A DNA stretch of 64,000 nt from Mucilaginibacter achroorhodeus (GTDB lineage: Bacteria; Bacteroidota; Bacteroidia; Sphingobacteriales; Sphingobacteriaceae). Position 1 is the first letter of the stretch. Each line of letters starts with the position of its first letter. Shown piece by piece: positions 62,766 through 64,000 of the stretch. The notes beneath the pieces were generated by a model. It was not told where the DNA came from, ran no database searches, and saw nothing but the letters and a program-made list of their open reading frames with translations. The translations under genes were made by a program, and so were the position numbers. The stretch is from positions 62,001-126,000 of the forward strand of contig NZ_VOEI01000005.1 in assembly GCF_007846095.1 (NCBI RefSeq). Reading direction: 5' to 3'.

Positions 62766-64000
62766 TTAGTAACCCTGGTTTTGAACTAAGTTAGGGTTAG
62801 TTTTCAATTCTGTTGAAGGTATTGGATACAACCTGCGGGTAGGGTCTGTATTCATCTTCAGGTTATCGTTAGGCAGCGGATACTCTTTCTCAAAAATACC
62901 GTACCTGATCAGGTCGTTCCTGCGCCATGCTTCCCATGATAATTCACGTGCGCGTTCGTCAAGCAAGCTGTTCAGGTCTATGCTTTGCGCTGTTTGGGCA
63001 CCGGCGCGGGCGCGCAGTTTGTTTACCAAAGTAAGCGGTGTTTGTGCATCACCATTGATAACGGTTGGGGTAGCACCACGTAAAATGGCTTCAGCTTTCA
63101 TCAGGTAAACATCACCTAACCTGAAAACAGGAACGTCGTTACCATTTAAACGGGTTGATTGGATGATCTGCGGATCTGGGTAGTATTTAATAGAACGCAC
63201 ACCTTCAGATTGGCTTGCGATGGTATTACCTAAATCCATTGGCTTGCCCGGAACCAATGTTAGCACCGGATTGATATTGATCTGGGTGGTGGTATTAGGA
63301 TAATAAACCGGTTGACTGGTAAAACCGCCGTTGCCATCTGGGTAGTATTGCGGCCCTGCTAACCAGGTCTTGGTACGGAAGTCGTTTGGTATATTAAAGC
63401 GATTGTAAAACTCCGGCGTAGTGCTCATAGCGATACTTAGGTTTACATTAAAGCCATATGCCTGCGCCAGGTAGAAAAAGAAACCAAAGCGGGTGAACTG
63501 GTTACCCGGTATTTGCTGATCATAAGGGATTGCAAAAATTGTTTCGTTTATCTGAGGGCCATTGTTAGGCAGGAAGATATCACGAAACCTTGCATCTAAC
63601 GAGTAGTTAGTATTACGCTGTACGCTGTCTGCCATGGTTACAACATCCTGGTTGCGGTTGGTACCATTATAAACCGGTGCGTTCAAATACATTTTAGCAA
63701 GCAATGCAAATACCATCCCTTTAGTTGGGCGGCCATATTGCATGGTATTGGTTGCAAGGCTGTTGCTTTTTGCAGGTAGTAACGGTAACACCGCTTTTAA
63801 TTCGCTTTCTATAAAGTCAAAAACTTTAGCTCTCGGCTGGTTAGCAGGCGGGTTAGCAACCGGGAAAGAAGTGATGATAGGTACGTTACCGTAAGTATCC
63901 ATCATAAAGTAGTAGTACAAAGCACGCATTGCCTTTATCTCTGCGGTGTAAGCAGTTTTTACAGAAGCCGGCGAATTAGCTGCATCAATTACGGTTAACA
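62766..64000 (-). CDS. SusD/RagB-family lipoprotein, cut by the window end
   Basis: The frame remains open to the last base, so the N-terminus lies beyond the window; the internal Met at 63929 is not the start. Visible SusD features are AEIKAMRALYYYFMMDTYGNVPII, KVFDFIESELKAVLPLLP and GRPTKGMVFALLAKMYLNAPVY, with the usual C-terminus RRLYPIPSTELKTNPNLVQNQGY. A susC gene is expected just upstream. Its neighbours suggest uptake of phosphorylated compounds. Confidence 0.92.
   Translation of the reverse strand, partial: LTVIDAANSPASVKTAYTAEIKAMRALYYYFMMDTYGNVPIITSFPVANPPANQPRAKVFDFIESELKAVLPLLPAKSNSLATNTMQYGRPTKGMVFALLAKMYLNAPVYNGTNRNQDVVTMADSVQRNTNYSLDARFRDIFLPNNGPQINETIFAIPYDQQIPGNQFTRFGFFFYLAQAYGFNVNLSIAMSTTPEFYNRFNIPNDFRTKTWLAGPQYYPDGNGGFTSQPVYYPNTTTQININPVLTLVPGKPMDLGNTIASQSEGVRSIKYYPDPQIIQSTRLNGNDVPVFRLGDVYLMKAEAILRGATPTVINGDAQTPLTLVNKLRARAGAQTAQSIDLNSLLDERARELSWEAWRRNDLIRYGIFEKEYPLPNDNLKMNTDPTRRLYPIPSTELKTNPNLVQNQGY

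Noticed and set aside
1..64000. CRISPR array, tRNA, rRNA, prophage or insertion sequence
   Set aside because: No regularly spaced repeats of suitable size, no clover-leaf genes, and no transposase, integrase or phage structural genes were seen on reading both strands.

Overview
The window looks like a chromosomal segment of an aerobic Bacteroidota, most likely family Sphingobacteriaceae (Mucilaginibacter/Pedobacter-like). Evidence: SusC/SusD pairs, an alternative complex III (Act) respiratory cluster, DUF4870-, DUF2461- and DUF420-type proteins, glycoside hydrolase-rich loci, TAnnTTTG promoter elements and few strong Shine-Dalgarno sites. Genus assignment is inference. No rRNA, tRNA, CRISPR array, phage gene or transposase was seen.

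Region 1 (1-18641): a long same-strand respiratory cluster. actA-actB-actC-actD-actE-actF (quinol:cytochrome c oxidoreductase) is followed by coxB-coxA, ctaA and ctaB (haem A synthesis), two subunit III-type genes, subunit IV, an SCO-type copper protein, a DUF420 membrane protein, a small membrane protein, a DUF2461 protein and an OmpA-like lipoprotein, ending at a clear terminator. Many junctions overlap by 1-17 nt. Two intergenic elements, after coxA and after sco, are built from heptad-phased arms that are complementary to each other.

Region 2 (18698-24216): a catabolic operon of a UxaA-type dehydratase, an SDR, an FAH-family hydrolase and an amidohydrolase-type lactonase. This fits a non-phosphorylating deoxy-sugar acid route, best guess L-fucose to pyruvate plus lactate. 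A convergent APC permease follows, with overlapping 3' ends.

Region 3 (24504-39513): housekeeping and accessory genes. They include an NHL-repeat lipoprotein; a tightly coupled PPTase-lipB-SGNH-SGNH operon; a 39-residue lipoprotein missed by size filters; dcd; a macroglobulin/TonB-plug protein without a barrel; clpS; a four-gene TPR-ankyrin-ankyrin-exported-protein operon of unknown role; a DUF4870 protein; a TPR/HTH regulator with helically phased repeats upstream; and a small membrane protein.

Region 4 (39690-58889): a polysaccharide-utilisation locus. A structured leader containing a 16-codon ORF precedes susC and susD, followed by a CRTAC1-type FG-GAP/ASPIC protein, a vanadium-haloperoxidase-type protein with an intact vanadate pocket, GH29 alpha-fucosidase, GH20 hexosaminidase and GH92 mannosidase. 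A convergent GH3 enzyme and a divergent AraC regulator close the region. The enzyme set suits fucosylated N-glycans, and the fucose released could feed the operon in region 2.

Region 5 (59107-64000): an isolated polyprenyl-phosphate sugar transferase, then a minus-strand locus of a SusD protein (cut by the window end), a Ca-dependent PI-PLC-type protein and a purple-acid-type phosphatase, suggesting scavenging of phosphorylated organic compounds.
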